A stretch of 64,000 nt of DNA from Torymus aiolomorphi (GCA_036365515.1 CM070874.1:175882297-175946296); one strand, 5' to 3'; positions 1-12,317 are shown, counted from the stretch's first letter. Program-made: numbers and translations. Notes: a model not told the origin generated them from the letters alone.

Positions 1-720
1 CAAATTATTGGCAGTAAAGTTGCTTTAAAGATTGCAGCAACCTTTCAGAAAACCTTTCAGAAATGTTTCTTTAAAGTTTTTGAAAAGGTAACTGAAAGCT
101 TTCTGAAGGAAGAGGGAATCTTTCAGCAAGCTTCCGTAAAAGAATGCAGCAACCTTCAAGAATCTTTTAGGAAGCTTTTACGGAATATTCGCGGAAGTTC
201 AAAATGTCTGGGGCAAATGATTCATATAAAGGTTCCTTGGAACCTGTCAGGAAACCTTTCGGGAAGGTATCTTTAAGGTTTGTAGAAAGATAATTAGAAG
301 CTTTCTGAAAGCCTACAAGAAAGGTTCGTAATTTTTCAGAAAGCTTACATGAAAGATTCTAATAATTTTTTAGGAAACCTTTCAAGGACCTTTTTTCAAG
401 TTTTCGAAAAAGTTGCTGAAAGATTCGTAAATGACGTGGGAATATTACGAGAAACTTTCACAAATGAGAACCATAAGCTTTCAGGAAATGTTTCAACAAG
501 ACTTCCGTAATGTAGGTGAACGAATTTCTGAAACTTTTCAGAAAGATTCATTAAAATCTTTCAGAAAGCTTTCATGAAAGATTCCTGGAAGATCGAAATT
601 TCTGGGGCAACTCATTGGCAGAAAGCTTCCATGAAAGATTCTAATAATTTTTCCAGAAACCTTTTTTCAATATCTTGAAAGAGTAACATAAAGCTATAAA
701 TAATATTAACAATTCTCTAG
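1..720. repeat. Diverged AAGCTT-rich satellite
   Basis: This stretch is built from degenerate short blocks centred on the palindrome GAAAGCTTTC and its variants (for example 'gaaagctttc', 'gcaagcttcc', 'aaacctttcagaaa'). The same vocabulary makes up the regular array at 1.74-3.6 kb, so this is probably an older copy of that satellite. No reading frame looks coding. Confidence 0.6.
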
Positions 721-810
721 AAGTATTACAATTCTCGCATATTATTTTTAACTTATTTCTATATTAATCGCAATTTTATTATCGCAGAAAAAATTGTACA
801 TAAAATTTTT

Positions 811-881
811 TTACCTGACCGGGAATCGAACCCACGACTCTTGGGTTACTATGCACGCATGCTATCCGTTACGCTATCGCT
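811..881 (-). repeat. tRNA-derived SINE head, copy 1
   Basis: On the minus strand this carries a perfect Pol III A box (TAGCGTAACGG) followed by a B box (GGTTCGATTCC). The spacing is tRNA-like. The anticodon-loop area reads ATAGTAA, which resembles tRNA-Thr(AGT). The acceptor and anticodon stems do not pair, so it is not a working tRNA. Homology to the copy at 6,369-6,439 extends on both sides (minus strand: 'gcaccttat' upstream; 'aaattttatgta' and 'ttttttctgcgataat' downstream). That makes it a dispersed tRNA-derived repeat with its body at about 720-1,000. Confidence 0.7.
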
Positions 882-1735
882 TGCTTAAAGGAGTTCAGAT
901 ATTTTCATGTAAATAAGGTGCAGTTTCCACGATAATTCAAATGTTATTATTTTGATTACTGTATCTTATATATTAATGGCATTTAATTATTTATATAATT
1001 CCATAAATTAAAAAAAATAGTGTTGGTAAGGTAGAAATAAAATCAGTGTACTGAATATATTTTACGAAATAAAAAAAATATTAACTTTAATTATTATTAA
1101 TTCGAATAAACATTTTTTGTAACTTGGCATTTCATTATGTTGATTACAAAAAGTAATTTTATAAGTAATATATAGTGTAATTTTCTTTTTTAATATAGCT
1201 TATCAAGTCTTCGACTTGCAAGGTCGACCTTCTCTAGTCCAAAATCCACCCAATTTTATTATTTAATAAATTAATTTTTAAACATTTATTTGGAAAAACA
1301 CACGTCCTACCCATATGTAAATACAATAAGTATTCAGAATTTTTTTAACGATTCTACTAGTACTATCATGAAATATACGCGTTGTAAAATTTAATCAAAA
1401 TGACAAAAATACAGATTCCTTTTTATCAATATTACAACGATTTATTAATTAAAAAATTTCTGAACAGTGTTTTGGAAAAACTCAATTTTACACGCCCTCC
1501 GTATATGTAAATACTATACAAAGAATTTCTTTAAAGCCATCGTGTTAATATTTTGATAAAGTATACTTGTTGGAATATGATGTCGGTATCCCACATCTCC
1601 TTAAGGACGATCTCCGACTCAACTTTATGAATATCGCAAAAATTGTGATCTAAAAATAATATTTATGATGGAAGCTCTTCATGAGTCTACACGCCACTCC
1701 AAAAATAATAAAAAGTGACGGTGTAAGAAAAAAGG
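882..1735. other. Non-coding AT-rich interval
   Basis: No gene is visible. Two diverged direct repeats of about 180 bp occur near 1,255-1,345 and 1,436-1,540; both hold 'tttggaaaaac', then 'cacg', 'cctcc' or 'cctac', then 'atatgtaaatac'. The rest is low-complexity AT sequence. Confidence 0.5.
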
Positions 1736-3625
1736 TGTCGATATGATGATTATTTTGATATTACTCATGAGATTTCTACAATCTTTCCTAAAGGTTTCAT
1801 ATTATATTTCACATTCGAGTAATTCGAATCTTTTTTTCTATTCTTTCGCGAATCTGTCAGGAAGCTTTCTTAAAACATTGATTTGGAATACTCCAACAAA
1901 CTTTCATTATGACATTCGTAAAGGAATTCTGTCATACATCAAAAATCTTTTTTGAATGCTTTCCACGATCTTGCTGAAAAGGTTACGCTAAGGTTTCATG
2001 GAATATATCATGGGAAGAATGTTGCAAGGTATTTTGGAAGCTTTCCGCAAGCTTGTTATGTAAAGTAACAATTATAACTTTCAAAGAGCTTTATGCAATC
2101 TTTCGTGAAGCTTCTATGAAAGATTCCAGCATTGATGTTTGTAATATTTATCGTGAGATTCCTACAATCTTCCGTAAGGTTTCATATTATATTTCACATT
2201 CGAGTAATTCGAATCTTTTTTTCTATTCTTTCGTGACTCCCTCAAGAAGCTTTCTTGAAACATTGACTTGGAATACTCCTACAAGCTTTCATTATGAATT
2301 TCGTAAAGGTATTCTGTGATAAATCAAAAATCTTGTTTGAATGCTTTCCAAAATCTTGCTAGAAAGGTTACTCCAAGGTTCAATGGAATATCTCACGGGA
2401 AGGATGTTGGAAGGTATTTCCGAAGCTTTCCGCAAGCTTGTTATGTAAAGTAACAATTATAACTTTCAAAGAGCTTTATATAATTTTTCGTGAAGCTTCC
2501 ATTAAAGATTCTAGCATTGGTGTTTCTAATATTCCTCGTAAGATTCCTACAATCTTTCGTAAACGTTTCATATTATATTTAACATTCGAGTAATTAGAAT
2601 CTTTTTTTATATTCTTTCGTGAATCTATCAGGAAGCTTTCTTGAAACATTGATTTGGCATACTCCTACAAGCTTTCGTTATGAATTTGGTAAAGGTATTC
2701 TGTGATAAATCAAAAATCTTTTTAGAATGGTTTCCAAAATTTTGCTAGAAAGGTTACTCCAAGGTTCAATGGAATATCTCACTAGAAGGATGTTGGAAGG
2801 TATTTTGAAAGCTTTCCGTAAGCTTGTTATGTAAAGTAACAATTATAACTTTCAAAGAGCTTTATGTAATCTTTCGTGAAGCTTCTATGAAAGATTCCAG
2901 CATTGATGTTTGTAATATTCCTCGTGAGATTCCTATAATCTTCCGTAAAGGTTTCATATTATATTTCACATTCGTGTAATTCGAATCTTTTTTTCTATTC
3001 TTTCGTGAATCTCTCATTGTCAGAAAGCTTTCTTGAAACATTGATTTGGCATACTTCTACAAGCTTTCGTTATGACTTTCGTAAAGGTATTCTGTAATAA
3101 ATCAAAAATCTTCTTTGAATGCTTTCCACAATCTTGCTGGCAAGCTTAAGCCATGATTCAATGGAATATCTCACGCGAAGGATGTTGGAAGGTATTTTGG
3201 AAGCCATCGGTAAGCTTGTTATGTAAAGAAACAATTATAACTTTCAAAGAGCTTTATGTAATCTTTCATGAAGCTTCCATGAAAGATTCTAGCATTGATT
3301 ATTTTAATATTGCTCATGAGATTCCTAGAATCTTCCCTAAAGCTTTCATATTATATTTCATATTCGAGTAATTGGAATCTTTTTTTCTATTTTTCCGTGA
3401 ATCTCTCAGGAAGCCCTCTCGAAACATTGATTTGGAATACTCCTACAAGCTTTCGTTATGACTTTCGTAAAGGTATTCTGTAATAAATCAAAAATCTTTT
3501 TTGAATGCTTTCCACAATCTTGCTGGCAAGGTTACGCCAAGATTCAGTAGAATTTCTCATGCGAGGGATGTTGGAAGTTATTCTGGAAGCTTTCCGTAAG
3601 CTTGTTTTGTAAAGAAACAATAATA
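1735..3625. repeat. 386-bp tandem satellite, about five copies
   Basis: The anchor 'cattcgagtaattcgaatc' and its variants recur at 1,812, 2,197, 2,583, 2,969 and about 3,361. That gives spacings of 385, 386, 386 and 392 bp; the last unit has a 6 bp insertion near 3,017. Each unit also contains 'gaagctttc', 'gtaagcttgttatgtaaagtaacaattataac' (split as seen) and 'aaatcaaaaatctt'. Short open frames inside are translations of the satellite, not genes. The array ends abruptly at the TOR fragment. Confidence 0.85.
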
Positions 3626-4062
3626 TATGTCGTTTGTTTTCATGTCTGTCACCGCTGAGCCACTCAAAAGCTCTCTTGACTTCAAATTCCACATATTCTG
3701 CAGTAAAGGTAGCAGATACCAGAGCTAACTTCCCAACTGTCTTGGTAGCTACTTCCATAACTCCCACATCATCGGAGGTAATTGGTAAATCTTATAGTGC
3801 GAGTATTGATGTTTCCTACGTCTGCTCCAATAAGGCAGACAATTGCCAGTATTCCTCCCTTCTTCTCATTTATATCTGAGCCGGATACCATTTCAAATAT
3901 GTGGTGATTGAATTCATCCATGAAGGCTGTGATTTCTTCATGCGTGACTTCGCGTAACTCTGTCTTGACATAAAGACAGAGCTCGCGAGCTGCCTTATTC
4001 CTGACATCTTCATGTTTTGATTTGAGCCGCTGTACAAACTGTATAACCAGCGAACTTGTCAT
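3625..4062 (-). pseudogene. Tor: TOR kinase N-terminal fragment (pseudogene)
   Basis: The minus strand encodes the extreme N-terminus of target of rapamycin, the start of its HEAT-repeat region. It begins at an ATG (4,062) with MTSSLVIQFVQRL and continues through ELCLYVKTELREV, FNHHIFEMVSGSDINEKKGG, IRFTNYL and, in another frame, TAEYVEFEVKRAFEWL. Family knowledge: the block NHHIFE(L/M)VSxSDxNE(R/K)KGGILAI is diagnostic for TOR/FRAP. The two halves are in different frames: a small deletion after NYL (about 3,770) removes the expected RNLLP-like residues. Similarity stops at KRH (about 3,627), exactly where the 386-bp satellite begins. No kinase domain is present. It is a broken 5' gene fragment, not a functional gene. 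Confidence 0.85.
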
Positions 4063-4202
4063 CTTTATGATGACAATCTAGTCACTCACCGCCTAGAATT
4101 AAAAAATATACTAATGTAAAGACATTTTTAAAAAGAATAAGACAATAATTAGTACATCTTAAATTACTTATTAATGAATATAGCATATTTGCTATATTTT
4201 TA
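4063..4202. other. Short spacer, nothing seen
   Basis: This spacer lies upstream of the TOR start codon and before the segmental duplication begins. A GGTGAGTG donor-like string sits on the minus strand just before the ATG, but no paired exon is visible. Confidence 0.4.
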
Positions 4203-4378
4203 GCTTAAAGACAAATCCAAATTCTGCGCCTAAAAATACGTAGAAGAACGTTTGATTACCGAGGCAATTCCAGATGCTTAGACAGAGCTCCCTCAGCACT
4301 GAAACTAATTGCCTACTAATGTGAGAAGCCGAGCCGAGAATTAATTCCTGTTATTCTTGAAATTTTTTTTACATGATC

Positions 4379-4855
4379 TACTATATCCTCTTGACTAAAA
4401 TAATCCTCTTGGTTTATATACTTGTCTTAATTAAAAAATTATGAAAAAATCCTCTTGATTAATAAAATCCTCTTGATTGAAAATCTTGATTAAAAAATTC
4501 TTTTGATTAAAAATATCCTCTTAATCGAAACAATCCTTTTGATTGATAAAATCCTCTTAAACGAAAAAATCCTCTTGGTTGTCAAAGTCCTCTTGATTTA
4601 CAATCCTTTTGATTGATAAAATCGTCTTGATTGACAAAGTCCTTTTGATTTACAATCCTCTTGATTGGTAAAATCCTCTTGATTGGCAAAATCCTCTTGA
4701 TTTACAATCCTCTTGATTGGCAGTCCTCTTGATTGACAGTCCCCTTGCTTACAGTCCTCTTCATTAACAGTCCTCTTGCTTACAGTCCTCTTGATTGGCA
4801 GTCCTCTTGCTTACAGTCCTCTTGATTGACAGTCCTCTTGATAACACTAAGTACA
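4379..4855. repeat. Minisatellite of TCCTCTTGATT units, copy A
   Basis: About 25 imperfect units of 16-20 bp share the core 'tcctcttgatt' and alternate with 'gataaaa', 'gacaaag', 'tacaa' or 'gacag'. The homologous array is at 34,378-34,890. The minus-strand translation only looks like protein ('QEDCQSRGL' type repeats) because the unit is partly open. Confidence 0.85.
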
Positions 4856-4879
4856 CTTGAATATACAAGCAAAGGAGTC

Positions 4880-5400
4880 TCATCTTTTGTGTACAGTTTT
4901 CGCGTTACCAAAGTCCTCGAGCACAGGTCCGGCGCTGAGAATCGTTGCTTGACCTCGCAAGCGGGCGAGCCCTTCTGGCTCCGGGTGGAGAGATGATGGA
5001 GCAGAAAATTCGTTGACTCGGTCTTACCGGAACCGCTCTCGCCACTTATCAGAATGCACTGATTCTTCTTCTTCTTGAGCACGCAGTGATATGCCGCGTC
5101 GGCTATCGCGGATATGTGCGGCGATATATCCGGACCAAGCCTTTGATTCTGATAAAGATTCATATACTTCGGATTATAAATCGAATAGAATTTGAAGGAG
5201 TTCCGGGCGATCAGTATGCTGCCAACGTAGGTATAAATATTGCCGGGGATAAATCGGCAGCTGGCAGAGATCCGGATACTCCTTATCATGCGGTTGATGC
5301 ATAAAGCGATTGAAGTAGATTAAGGAACTGCGGATCCATGGGAAATCTGCTGTCTGACCACAGGTAGCCAGACGTAAAACCTGAAAGTTTTGCATTTTAT
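4880..5400 (-). pseudogene. Class IX-like myosin motor fragment, copy A
   Basis: The minus strand encodes part of a myosin motor head: [12 protein letters not shown], then [16 protein letters not shown], then the P-loop with switch-side residues [18 protein letters not shown]. After a frameshift it reads [15 protein letters not shown], ending at TGA (4,880). Upstream EYPDLCQLP lies in another frame, with the expected residues between it and the head deleted. Family knowledge: [25 protein letters not shown] fits class IX unconventional myosins better than class II. At least two frame breaks and loss of most of the motor make it a pseudogene. It sits inside the segmental duplication (partner at 34,928). 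Confidence 0.85.
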
Positions 5401-5744
5401 TAGTTATGAATTTACTCATACAATTATTTGCACAAAAATTTTAAATTTGTTTTGCTTCTTCTTTAAATTAACTGGGCCACAAAAAAATTGTTTTTTTTTT
5501 TATTAAGGTGGTTCTCTTCGGACTCTCTCGTCAAAGCAGTGCTAAATATAGAAGTTAGCTAAAGTTAAAAAAAAACAGTTGTAATGTGATTTATTTAATT
5601 CAAATGATAGAGATAGTCAATGTATTATAAATAAAGTGTATTTAACATGACTAAAGTAACTTTTTATAAAATGGCGATATTTTGGAAACTAGATATCGTC
5701 ACTACAAACAGTTTTTATTATTTTTGGAGTAATGTATAGAGACT

Positions 5745-6874
5745 CCCTGGCGGAAGTAAAAACTGCACATATCTGCACATCTCTGCACATCTCTGCACAT
5801 TTTTGCACATTTTTACACATTTTTACACATTTTTGCACATTTTGTCCACTTATTAGACTTTTGTAAAGAAATGTGCAAAAATGTGCAGAAATGTGCAGAA
5901 GTGTACGGTTATGTGCGGGAATATACAGAAATGTACAGAAATGTACTCTAATATGTACAAATGAATGTTTATTTATCATACTAAACGAAACAAGGATTTA
6001 ATTTTCTTCAATTCAAAAAACATTTTCTTAAAGTAAGAAAATATTTACAGAACGAAAATTTGAAAAATATAAACTTCTTTTTTGATAGCACTCTAGAATA
6101 AAGCTAATACCAAAGAAGAAAATTTAGAGAATATATTTTCAGTACTGGACTGATTTCTACTTTACCGGCACTAAATTTTTTAAGTAAATCGAATTTAATT
6201 AATTAATGTCTTATCATTAAGTTATTCATTTTCTTAAAATATTGTGTAAATATAAAAAATTATTAAAAATCATTAATATATTAGATGAATAATCAAAATG
6301 TAATATCAATTAAATAAATAAGGATAATGCACCTTATGTAGATAAAAATGCTCAAATTCTTTAATGCGAGCGATAGCGTAACGGTTTGCGTGCGCGTGTA
6401 GTAACCCAAGGGTCGTGGGTTCGATTCTCGGTCAGGGAGAAAATTTTATGTAAGTTTTTTTCTGCGATAATTAAAATGCAATTTAATTGATAATATACAA
6501 TTTCTAATCAACATGCGAAATATTTATACTAATGATTAATAAAGTTTTTATACATTTATGAAGCTCATTAATTTTTCATCTGATAATTATATTGAATTGT
6601 ACCTATATCTTTGTATATTTTTGCACATTTCTGCACATTTTCGTACATTTCTGTACATTTCTACACGTTTCTGCACATTTCTGCACATTTCTGCACATTT
6701 TTGCACATTTTTGTACAAAAGTCTAATAAGTGTACAAAATGTGCAAAAATGTGCAAAAATGTGCAGAAATGTGCAGAAATGTACAGAAATTTACAAAAAT
6801 GTGCAGAAATCTACATAATTGTACATATATGTGCAAATATGTGCAGATATGTGCAGTTTTTACTTCCGCCAGGG
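5745..6874. mobile_element. TIR element with 10-bp subterminal arrays
   Basis: The terminal inverted repeats read CCCTGGCGGAAGTAAAAACT and its complement. The flanks are CT/CT, and the homologous empty site in copy B reads 'gtactcat' (about 38,670), consistent with a 2 bp target duplication. Each end has an array of 10 bp units (TGCACATTTY or complement): 5,763-5,850 and 5,868-5,960 on the left, 6,615-6,715 and 6,735-6,855 on the right. Within each end, units of opposite orientation flank a core near 'cttattagacttttgta'. The interior is non-coding and holds a tRNA-derived SINE. No transposase is present, so it is non-autonomous. Superfamily is not assigned. Confidence 0.8.
6369..6439 (+). repeat. 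tRNA-derived SINE head, copy 2
   Basis: It has an A box TAGCGTAACGG and a B box GGTTCGATTCT. The loop area GTAGTAACC is again Thr(AGT)-like. Flanking homology to copy 1 (811-881) covers at least 150 bp. It is nested inside the 10-bp-array element. The B box has lost the final consensus C, and the acceptor stem does not pair. Confidence 0.65.
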
Positions 6875-9800
6875 CTCATGAAGGGTTTCCATCTTAAATC
6901 TAAAATTAGCATAGAAACAAAAAAAAATTCCCGTGATTTATCAATAGTTGTTTGTAGTGACAACATCTAATTTCTACAATATCGAAATTTTGTGAAAAAA
7001 TTCATGTTAAATACACTTTATAATAAATAAATCACATTACAACTATGGTTTTTTTTAAATTTTAGGTAACTTCATCATTTAGCACTTATTTTGACTAGGG
7101 AGTCGAGCAGAACCACCTTAAGGGGTAACGCCACTCCAGAAGTCGAAAAAAACGCGATTTTTGGAAATTTAAAAAAAGATTAACTTGCAAACTATTATCG
7201 CAGCATTCATTATGTCAGTTGGGAACTGTGCGTAGGTATCCTATTGTGTTAGCAGGCAGTAACTTGGTTTGCTCACAGGAAACAAAAATCTATAATTTCC
7301 TATGTGTGTTTAGTCTTTTCAAATCTCTTGAGTATTTTTCCATGTTTATTGCAGAAGTTTACTGATGTTGTTAGACAATATTCTAGATTTTAACTGAAAA
7401 AGAAGAAATTATTTGTTATTACAAATTAAAAACTGATAACATTTAATTAAATATAACATCTTTGTTCAAATTCACAAATTAATAACAACAGAATCTTACA
7501 ATCATTATAAAAGTATTAAACGGTATTTCAAAAATAAAATTGCTTGTACAATATGTGGATAAAAATTAAGAATTTAAATCTAAAATTTTTGGAGTAAAGC
7601 CAGATCCTATTTTTATCGATGTAAAAATTGAGCATCGCACCCCCTTAAAAGTCAATCAATCAAACTGACTTTTACAGATTAATATAAATTTTTCATAATT
7701 TTTACATGCTCTCAGATTTATGGCTCAACCATGTCCCCTTAAATTAAATATTCTATGCCTTGCATCTTCTCAACGTAGCTGTTACAGCATACCTATAGAT
7801 CTTTCGGACAGACCCATACTACACTACATGAAAAGGGTCAAAATTCAAAACTTGACAAGAAAATTCAGCCGGCTCCTACAATATGAAAGTCACCTGTCAG
7901 ATTTAGCAGTTGGATTGGCCATTCAATGTTATCAATATTAACTTTCAGGTGATGTGTTCGTACTTAATCCAAAGAATATAAGAATGATAGATATCCGCTT
8001 CAGTAATGCATCTCAGACATCTCATGTTCTTTGGAGTTAACTTTATCTTTCTAAAATGAAAATATGTAATTTTTCAGTTTTAACAGTTCTAAAAAATACA
8101 CAAGCAGTGTCTTAGCTAAATCTGGAAAATTGCATAATTTCATTTTTTTTTTATTAAATTATACCTACTTACAGAAAGATAAAATCAGCTAAGAAATACA
8201 TGCGATGTCTGAAATACATTATAGAAGCAAATTTCTATCATTCTTATATTCTTTTGGATTAAGTACTAAAACACATCACCTCAAAATAAACATCGACCAC
8301 ACTTAATGATGAGTACACCTGCAATATCTGACAGGTGACTTTTATATTACAGGAGCGGGATTAATTCGTCTTTTCAAGATGTAAATTTCAGCCTATTTAA
8401 TTAAATATGTTTTCTCTTATGAAATCTGAGGTTCCGTATAGTGTGAATCAGTCCGAAAGATCTATAGATTTATAGGCCTGCTTGTAATATGATAATTAAT
8501 TTTTTCTTTAAGAGAGTATGATTGAATAATAAATCTAGGTACCTGTCAGAATTATGAAAAGTTGATTATAACTTGTAAAAGTCAATTAATGTTCATTAAT
8601 TATTCATTAACTACTACAATTAAACTGAATTTTAAAGGTTAAAATAGCTTTTTCACAATCTTTACATGCACTTAGATTTAATGCTCAACCATGCCCTCAA
8701 ATTACCTATTTGATGCCTTGCATTTTGTAAACATAGCTGTTACAGCAGGCCTATAGATCTATAGATCTTATGGACAGACTCACAATACACTACACGAAAA
8801 GAGCCAAAATTAAAAACTTAACGAGAAAATTCATCTGGCTCCTACAATATGAAAGCCACCTGTCAGATTTAGTAGTTGGATTGGCCATTCAATGTTATCG
8901 ATATTTACTTTTAGGTGATGTGTTCGTACTTAATCCAAAGAATATAAGAATGATAGATATCCGCTTCAGTAATGCATCTCAGACATCTCATGTATGTACT
9001 TTGGAGTTGACTTTAACTTTCTGAAAGTACATATAACTTAATAAAAAAAATGAAAATATCTAATATTTCATTTTTGACAGTTCTAAAAAATACACAAGCA
9101 GTGTCTTAGCTAAATCTGGAAAATTGCATAATTTCATTTTTTTTTTATTATATTATACCTACTTACAGAAAGATAAAATCAGCTAAGAAATACAAGCGAT
9201 AACTGAAATACATTATAGAAGCAGATTTCTATCATTCTTATATTCTTTTGGATTAAGTACTAAAACACGTCACCTCAAAATAAACATCGACAACACTTAA
9301 TGATGAGTACACCTGCAATATCTGACAGGTGACTTTTATATTACAGGAGCGGGATTAATTCGTCTTTTCAAGATGTAAATTTCAGCCTATTTAATTAAAT
9401 ATGTTTTCTCTTATGAAATCTGAGGTTCCGTATAGTGTGAATCAGTCCGAAAGATCTATAGATTTATAGGCCTGCTTGTAATATGATAATTAATTTTTTC
9501 TTTAAGAGAGTATGATTGAATATAAATCTAGGTACCTGTCAGAATTATGAAAAGTTGACTATAACCTGTAAAAATCAATTAATATTCATTAATTATTCAT
9601 TAATTACTACAATGAAACTGAATTTTAAAGATTAAAATAACTTTTTCACAATCTTTACATGCACTCAGATTTATTGCTCTACCATGCAATCTTAAATTGA
9701 ATATTGGATTCCTTTCATTTTGTGAACATAGCTGTTACAGCAGGGCAAACTATAGATGTACAGAACTTTCAGATACACTCACACTCACACTACACTACAC

Positions 9801-10766
9801 TAAATGGGTCAAAATTCAAAACTTGACAAGAAAATTCATCCGGCTCCTACAATATGAAAGCCACCTGTCAGATTTAGTAGTTGGATTGGCCATTCAATGT
9901 TATTGATATTTACTTTCAGGTGATGTGTTCGTACTTAATCCAAAGAATATAAGAATGATAGATATCCGCTTTAGTAATGCATTTCAGACATCTCATGTTC
10001 TTTGGAGTTAACTTTATCTTTCTGAAATGAAAATATGTAATTTTTCAGTTTTAACAGTTCTAAAAAATACACAAGCAGTGTCTTAGCTAAATCTGGAAAA
10101 TTGCATAATTTCATTTTTTTTTTATTAAATTATACCTACTTACAGAAAGATAAAATCAGCTAAGAAATACATGCGATGCCTGAAATACATTATAGAAGCA
10201 AATTTCTATCATTCTTATATTCTTTTGGATTAAGTACTAAAACATATCACCTCAAAATAAACATCGACCACACTTAATGATGAGTACACCTGCAATATCT
10301 GACAGGTGACTTTTATATTACAGGAGCGGGATTAATTCGTCTTTTCAAGATGTAAATTTCAGCCTATTTAATTAAATATGTTTTCTCTTATGAAATCTGA
10401 GGTTCCGTATAGTGTGAATCAGTCCGAAAGATCTATAGATTTATAGGCCTGCTTGTAATATGATAATTAATTTTTTCTTTAAGAGAGTATGATTGAATAT
10501 AAATCTAGGTACCTGTCAGAATTATGAAAAGTTGACTATAACCTGTAAAAATCAATTAATATGCATTAATTATTCATTAATTACTACAATGAAACTGAAT
10601 TTTAAAGATTAAAATAACTTTTTCACAATCTTTACATGCACTCAGATTTATTGCTCTACCATGCAATCTTAAATTGAATATTGGATTCCTTTCATTTTGT
10701 GAACATAGCTGTTACAGCAGGGCAACCTATAGATGTACAGAACTTTCAGATACACTCACACTCAGA

Positions 10767-11913
10767 TATATAATAAAATTAATATGAATTGCACAGAGTT
10801 TTTACATATAATAAAATACATACTTAACAATAATTTTTTTCAATTTAATGGAAAATTTTACCAACAAATTTTCGGTTCAGCTATGGGTAATCCCATTAGC
10901 CCCATCTTGGCAGACATTGTCATGGAAGATTTGGAAATTCAAGCGTTAAATAATCTTAATTCGAAACCTTTGTTTTATTTCCGTTACGTTGACGATATTA
11001 TTTTATGTATACAAAAAGACACGATTGATCATACTGTAAACACGTTTAATTCCTATGACCAAAATTTACAGTTCACTGTTGAACTACCACTTAATAACTG
11101 TATTAGTTTTCTTGACATCAAAATTATTGTCAATAATCAACAACGCATTATCACAGATTGGTACCATAAACAAACTTTTTCCGGAAGATATTTAAATTAT
11201 TTATCTCAACATCCTCTTTGTAATAAAATTGCCATTATTTATAGTTTAGTTGACCGAGCATTTAAATTATCACACAACTCTTTTCACAATAAAAATATAA
11301 ATTTTATCAAGGAACTTTTAAAACAGAATAATTATCCACCTGAATTATCAGAATTTCATATAAAAAACGCCTAAATAAATTAAGAAATAGTAATAACAAT
11401 CGATGCAATGAGAAAAATAAAAAAATGTTTATTACACTTCCATATGTTAAAGAATTAGAAAGATCCATGAATATTTTGTTTAAACAACACAATACAAATA
11501 TCATATATAGTACCAAGAATAAACTCAATAATATTATTAAATTAGGTAAAGATAATACTAAAATCTGTGATAAAGCGAATGTTGTTTATAAAATTAATTG
11601 CAAAGATTGTGAGGCTTCGTACGTTGGCCAGACAGGTAGACGTTTAAATGTACGAATTAATGAACACTCTAAAAAATACACTAGGAAAGACGATAATTCA
11701 TCATTATATCTACACACAAAAAACAATAATCATAAAATAGATTTCAATAATGTACAAATTCTAGATACAGAAATTAATAGAGGAAAAAGATTATTTTCGG
11801 AAGCTGTATTCATACACACACAATCAAGATATATGAATAAACAATTCGAAATTAATAGTTTACCAAAAGAATATACCACTCTAATAAATAATTGTCAATT
11901 TATGTGCTTATAA
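10767..11913 (+). pseudogene. PLE reverse transcriptase/GIY-YIG, truncated
   Basis: This is the C-terminal half of a Penelope-type polyprotein, which makes cDNA by target-primed reverse transcription and nicks DNA with its GIY-YIG endonuclease. Visible in order: the RT motif B region GSAMGNPISPILADIVMEDL, catalytic YVDD in FRYVDDIIL, motif D/E CISFLDIKI, thumb residues, then GIY-YIG with VVYKINCKDC and SYVGQTGRRLNVRINEH. The N-terminus, RT motifs 1-2 and catalytic motif A are missing. A one-base deletion near 11,370 (after FHIKN) shifts the endonuclease out of frame. It is not functional, and it is a different subfamily member from the elements at 35.5 and 58.9 kb. Confidence 0.9.
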
Positions 11914-12317
11914 GAGGAAAATACTGAAAGCAGCAAGTGAAGGAGAACAGGAGAACATGCTGAGGTAGAGTTACCACGCACGCCCACGTTGTCGTAGGAT
12001 TGCTCGTTGTCGAAAATTTTGTAACATTGGTTGGGGTCCCCCTCTACTTAGACATACTCTCCTGATAGCACACCCGCTGTGTCGCTTCGAAAATCGTCTA
12101 TTGCATCCCCACCACTGTACGCGCGTCTTATACAAACACATATATGCGTAACATCTGTATAAATACGACGAAAAATCCGAATTGTAAGCAGTGACGAACG
12201 GATTACTTTCCGTAAAAGAATCTGACAATACGTTTTAAATGTAAGTTTTATTTATTAATGCGAAATTAAGTTATTGTGAATTGTAAAAAATAATTGTATA
12301 ATTGTTGTATTTAGAAC

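Larger units (their letters stand above)
5503..7121. mobile_element. TTAA-flanked foldback MITE, copy A (interrupted)
   Basis: The ends are TTAA|GGTGGTTCTCTTCG at the left and CGAGCAGAACCACC|TTAA at the right. Arms of about 180 bp (5,507-5,700 and 6,950-7,117) share 'gtgatttattta' and 'aaagtgtatttaacatga' with their complements. The TTAA target suggests a piggyBac- or Kolobok-type mobiliser; I cannot choose between them. The uninterrupted copy is at 38,413-38,937. Here the 5,745-6,874 element has inserted into the loop. Confidence 0.75.
4203..9050 (+). repeat. Segmental duplication, copy A
   Basis: From 'cttaaagacaaatccaaatt' (about 4,205) onward this region matches 34,195-45,190 in the same orientation. 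Order: minisatellite, myosin pseudogene, TTAA-flanked foldback, a roughly 500 bp unique block, then the first unit of the 1-kb foldback array. Copy A has the 5,745-6,874 element inserted. Copy B lacks that element but has a PLE (35,526-38,358) and a 4.5-kb palindrome (39,730-44,251). The block 7,122-7,640 (matching 38,942-39,470) holds no gene that I can see. Confidence 0.9.

Noticed and set aside
1743..3483. Several 60-90 codon frames in the satellite
   Set aside because: They are repeated translations of the 386-bp unit.
3625..4062. Genuine first exon of an active TOR gene
   Set aside because: Frame-breaking deletion after NYL without splice sites, and abrupt end in satellite DNA.
811..6439. 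Functional tRNA-Thr genes
   Set aside because: A and B boxes are good but acceptor and anticodon stems do not pair, and homology extends far outside the tRNA.
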